This document shows, piece after piece, positions 6,278-7,699 of a stretch of DNA of 7,699 bases. The DNA comes from Pseudomonadota bacterium (GTDB lineage Bacteria > Pseudomonadota > Alphaproteobacteria > Rhodobacterales > Rhodobacteraceae): contig JAQCLA010000119.1 of the NCBI GenBank assembly GCA_027592105.1, positions 1 through 7,699 of the forward strand, in the 5' to 3' direction. The position numbers and the translations under genes are program-made. Positions within the stretch are counted from its first letter, which is position 1. Each line of letters begins with the position of its first letter. The notes beneath the pieces are model-generated. The model was not told the DNA's origin. It made no database searches and was given only the letters and a program-made list of their open reading frames with translations.

Positions 6278-7570
6278 CTATGCCGTGGCCCGCGCCAGGG
6301 CTTGATCCAGATCGGCGATCAGATCATCGGCATCTTCGATCCCGATCGAGACCCGCACCACATTGGGCGCGGCACCGGCGGCCTTTTGCTGTTCGGGCGT
6401 CAATTGACGGTGCGTGGTCGAAGCCGAATGGATGATCAGTGACCGCGTATCGCCCAGATTGGCCACATGGCTGAAAATCTCCAGCGAATCGACAAGCTTC
6501 ATGCAGGCCTCGTAGCCGCCCTTGACCGCGAAGGTGAACAGCGCACCCGCCCCCTTGGGGCAGACCGTCTTGACCCGGTCGAAATAGGGCGAGCTTTCTA
6601 GACCTGCATAGGTCACGAAATCGATCCGCGGATCGGCCTCCAGCCATTTGGCGATCTTGACCGCGTTTTCCACATGGCGGTCCATCCGCAAGGACAGCGT
6701 CTCGATGCCCATCAGCGTGTAATGGGCCGCTTGCGGGTTCATCGTCATGCCCAGATCGCGCAGGCCGATGGCGATGCCGTGGAACGTATAGGCCAAGGGG
6801 CCAAAGGTCTCGTGAAAGCGCAAGCCGTGATAGGCGGGCTCAGGCGCCGAGAGCGAGGGGAACTTGTTGGATGCCGACCAATCGAATGTTCCGCTATCGA
6901 CCACGCAACCACCCGTCACCGTGCCGTTGCCGGTCAGATACTTGGTGGTCGAATGCACCACCAAGGTCGCGCCATGCTCGATCGGGCGGCACAGGTATGG
7001 CGTGGCCGAGGTATTGTCGACGATCAGCGGCACACCGGCCGCATCGGCCACATCGGCCACCGCACGCAGATCGGTGATATAGCCGCCCGGATTTGCGATC
7101 GCCTCGCAGAAAACGGCGCGGGTGTCGTCGTCGATCGCCGCTTTCAGCGCATCGAGATCATCGAAATCGACGAATTTCGCGGACCAACCAAAGCGCTTGA
7201 TCGTCTGCGAGAACTGCGTGACCGTGCCGCCATAGAGCCGGGTCGAGGCTACGACATTGCATCCCGGCGTCATCAAGGGAAACAGCGCCATGATCTGGGC
7301 GGCATGCCCCGATGAGCAACACACAGCCCCCACACCGCCCTCGAGCGTGGCGATGCGCTCTTGCAAAGCGGCGACCGTGGGGTTGGTCAGGCGCGAATAG
7401 ATGTAACCCACTTCCTGCAGGTTGAAGAGTGCCGCCGCATGCTCGGCGTCGCGAAACACATAGGCGGTGGTCTGGTAGATCGGCACTTGGCGTGCGCCCG
7501 TCGCAGGGTCGGGGCGCGCGCCCGCATGGATCTGCAGCGTATCGAAACCATAGCTTGGACCGTCGGTCAT
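6278..7570 (-). CDS. metY: O-acetylhomoserine sulfhydrylase (O-acetylhomoserine aminocarboxypropyltransferase)
   Basis: Cytoplasmic PLP enzyme of the Cys/Met-metabolism (cystathionine gamma-synthase) family. It converts O-acetylhomoserine and sulfide to homocysteine and acetate, giving methionine by direct sulfhydrylation. The 430 aa length is right for MetY, which is longer than the roughly 380-400 aa of MetB/MetC/MetZ. Visible residues: YSRLTNPT (58-65; Y58 and R60 bind PLP phosphate from the partner subunit), SSGHAAQ (86-92), RLYGGT with Y113 stacking on PLP, D185 in VDNTSATP, the Schiff-base lysine K210 in HSTTKYLTGNG, and the substrate-carboxylate arginine R406 in VVRVSIGIED. The N-terminus (FDTLQIHAG) and the insertion FDWSASNKFPSL with PAYHGLRF (229-252) are typical of MetY. 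The ATG is supported by GAGGGG at 7579-7584, 8 bases upstream. Substrate choice (acetyl rather than succinyl) is inferred from family type. It appears monocistronic, with a promoter and a terminator visible. Confidence 0.95.
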   Translation of the reverse strand: MTDGPSYGFDTLQIHAGARPDPATGARQVPIYQTTAYVFRDAEHAAALFNLQEVGYIYSRLTNPTVAALQERIATLEGGVGAVCCSSGHAAQIMALFPLMTPGCNVVASTRLYGGTVTQFSQTIKRFGWSAKFVDFDDLDALKAAIDDDTRAVFCEAIANPGGYITDLRAVADVADAAGVPLIVDNTSATPYLCRPIEHGATLVVHSTTKYLTGNGTVTGGCVVDSGTFDWSASNKFPSLSAPEPAYHGLRFHETFGPLAYTFHGIAIGLRDLGMTMNPQAAHYTLMGIETLSLRMDRHVENAVKIAKWLEADPRIDFVTYAGLESSPYFDRVKTVCPKGAGALFTFAVKGGYEACMKLVDSLEIFSHVANLGDTRSLIIHSASTTHRQLTPEQQKAAGAAPNVVRVSIGIEDADDLIADLDQALARATA

Positions 7571-7604
7571 CGGTGTATCCCCTCAACAAGCGTTATTCCT
7601 CCCA

Positions 7605-7633
7605 GCAATAGGCCAAAGCCCGCGACGCGGCAA
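7605..7633 (-). promoter_or_regulatory. Candidate sigma70-type promoter of metY
   Basis: Minus-strand TTGCCG (7628-7633) and TATTGC (7605-7610) are separated by exactly 17 bases (7611-7627). The -35 matches TTGACA at 4 of 6 positions; the -10 keeps only TAT. Transcription would begin near 7598, leaving a leader of about 28 bases that includes the GAGGGG ribosome-binding site. That leader is too short for a SAM riboswitch. In GC-rich DNA such matches arise by chance, so this is moderate evidence only. Confidence 0.4.
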
Positions 7634-7660
7634 TCGCGTGTCTTGCGAAACAGGATTTCG

Positions 7661-7699
7661 TTTCTTCGTTTCCCAAATATCCTCGGGGGGCGCGGGGGG
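7661..7699 (-). repeat. Second copy of the C-run/GAGGATATTTGG intergenic motif
   Basis: Read on the minus strand, a C-run is followed by gaggatatttgggaaacgaa. It shares the TATTTGG core, the preceding GA-rich block and the A-rich tail with the copy at 33-60. It is cut by the window edge; the remaining gggggg-cgc-gggggg may be one arm of a hairpin like that at 1-40. It sits upstream of metY and may mark the end of the neighbouring transcription unit outside the window. Confidence 0.45.

Noticed and set aside
7571..7699. SAM-type riboswitch upstream of metY
   Set aside because: Considered because methionine genes in alphaproteobacteria often have one. The likely leader is about 28 bases, and I see no pseudoknot-like pairing in the 129 bases present. 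A covariance-model scan would decide.

Overview
The window looks like chromosomal DNA of a high-GC alphaproteobacterium, most probably a member of the Rhodobacteraceae (Roseobacter/Rhodobacter relatives). This rests on the GC-rich codon use, the style of the proteins (Ala/Pro/Asp-rich, with GATC- and GCGC-rich codons), and a C-run + GAGGATATTTGG-type intergenic motif at both window ends that I associate from memory with that family. I see no sign of recent transfer: no transposase, integrase, tRNA, rRNA, CRISPR array or plasmid function, and base composition looks even throughout.

Layout. Bases 1-73 hold a GC-rich hairpin and one copy of the intergenic motif. Next comes guanine deaminase (guaD, minus strand, 74-1360). 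A 104-base divergent gap follows, then a complete MgtE-type Mg2+ channel/transporter (plus strand, 1465-2865). Only 8 bases later, and convergent with mgtE, lies the end of a very large minus-strand gene (2874-6080, about 1068 aa). It encodes a single-span membrane protein that appears to join a PilM/GspL-like cytoplasmic fragment, a roughly 450-residue low-complexity linker, a transmembrane helix, and a periplasmic region ending in a PilP/GspC-like beta domain. A gap of about 200 bases (6081-6277) carries a perfect 17-base palindrome just upstream of that gene and a probable intrinsic terminator for the next one. The last gene is O-acetylhomoserine sulfhydrylase (metY, minus strand, 6278-7570), with a plausible sigma70-type promoter. 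The right edge has a second, inward-facing copy of the motif seen at the left edge.

Function together. The four genes do not form an obvious pathway: purine salvage or nitrogen release (GuaD), magnesium homeostasis (MgtE), an envelope protein of unknown role, and methionine/homocysteine synthesis by direct sulfhydrylation (MetY). Strand order and the terminator suggest mostly monocistronic units. No clearly new multi-gene system is present. The item most worth attention is the large envelope fusion protein, which resembles a one-gene combination of type IV pilus / type II secretion inner-membrane assembly parts and has a second periplasmic segment I cannot assign.
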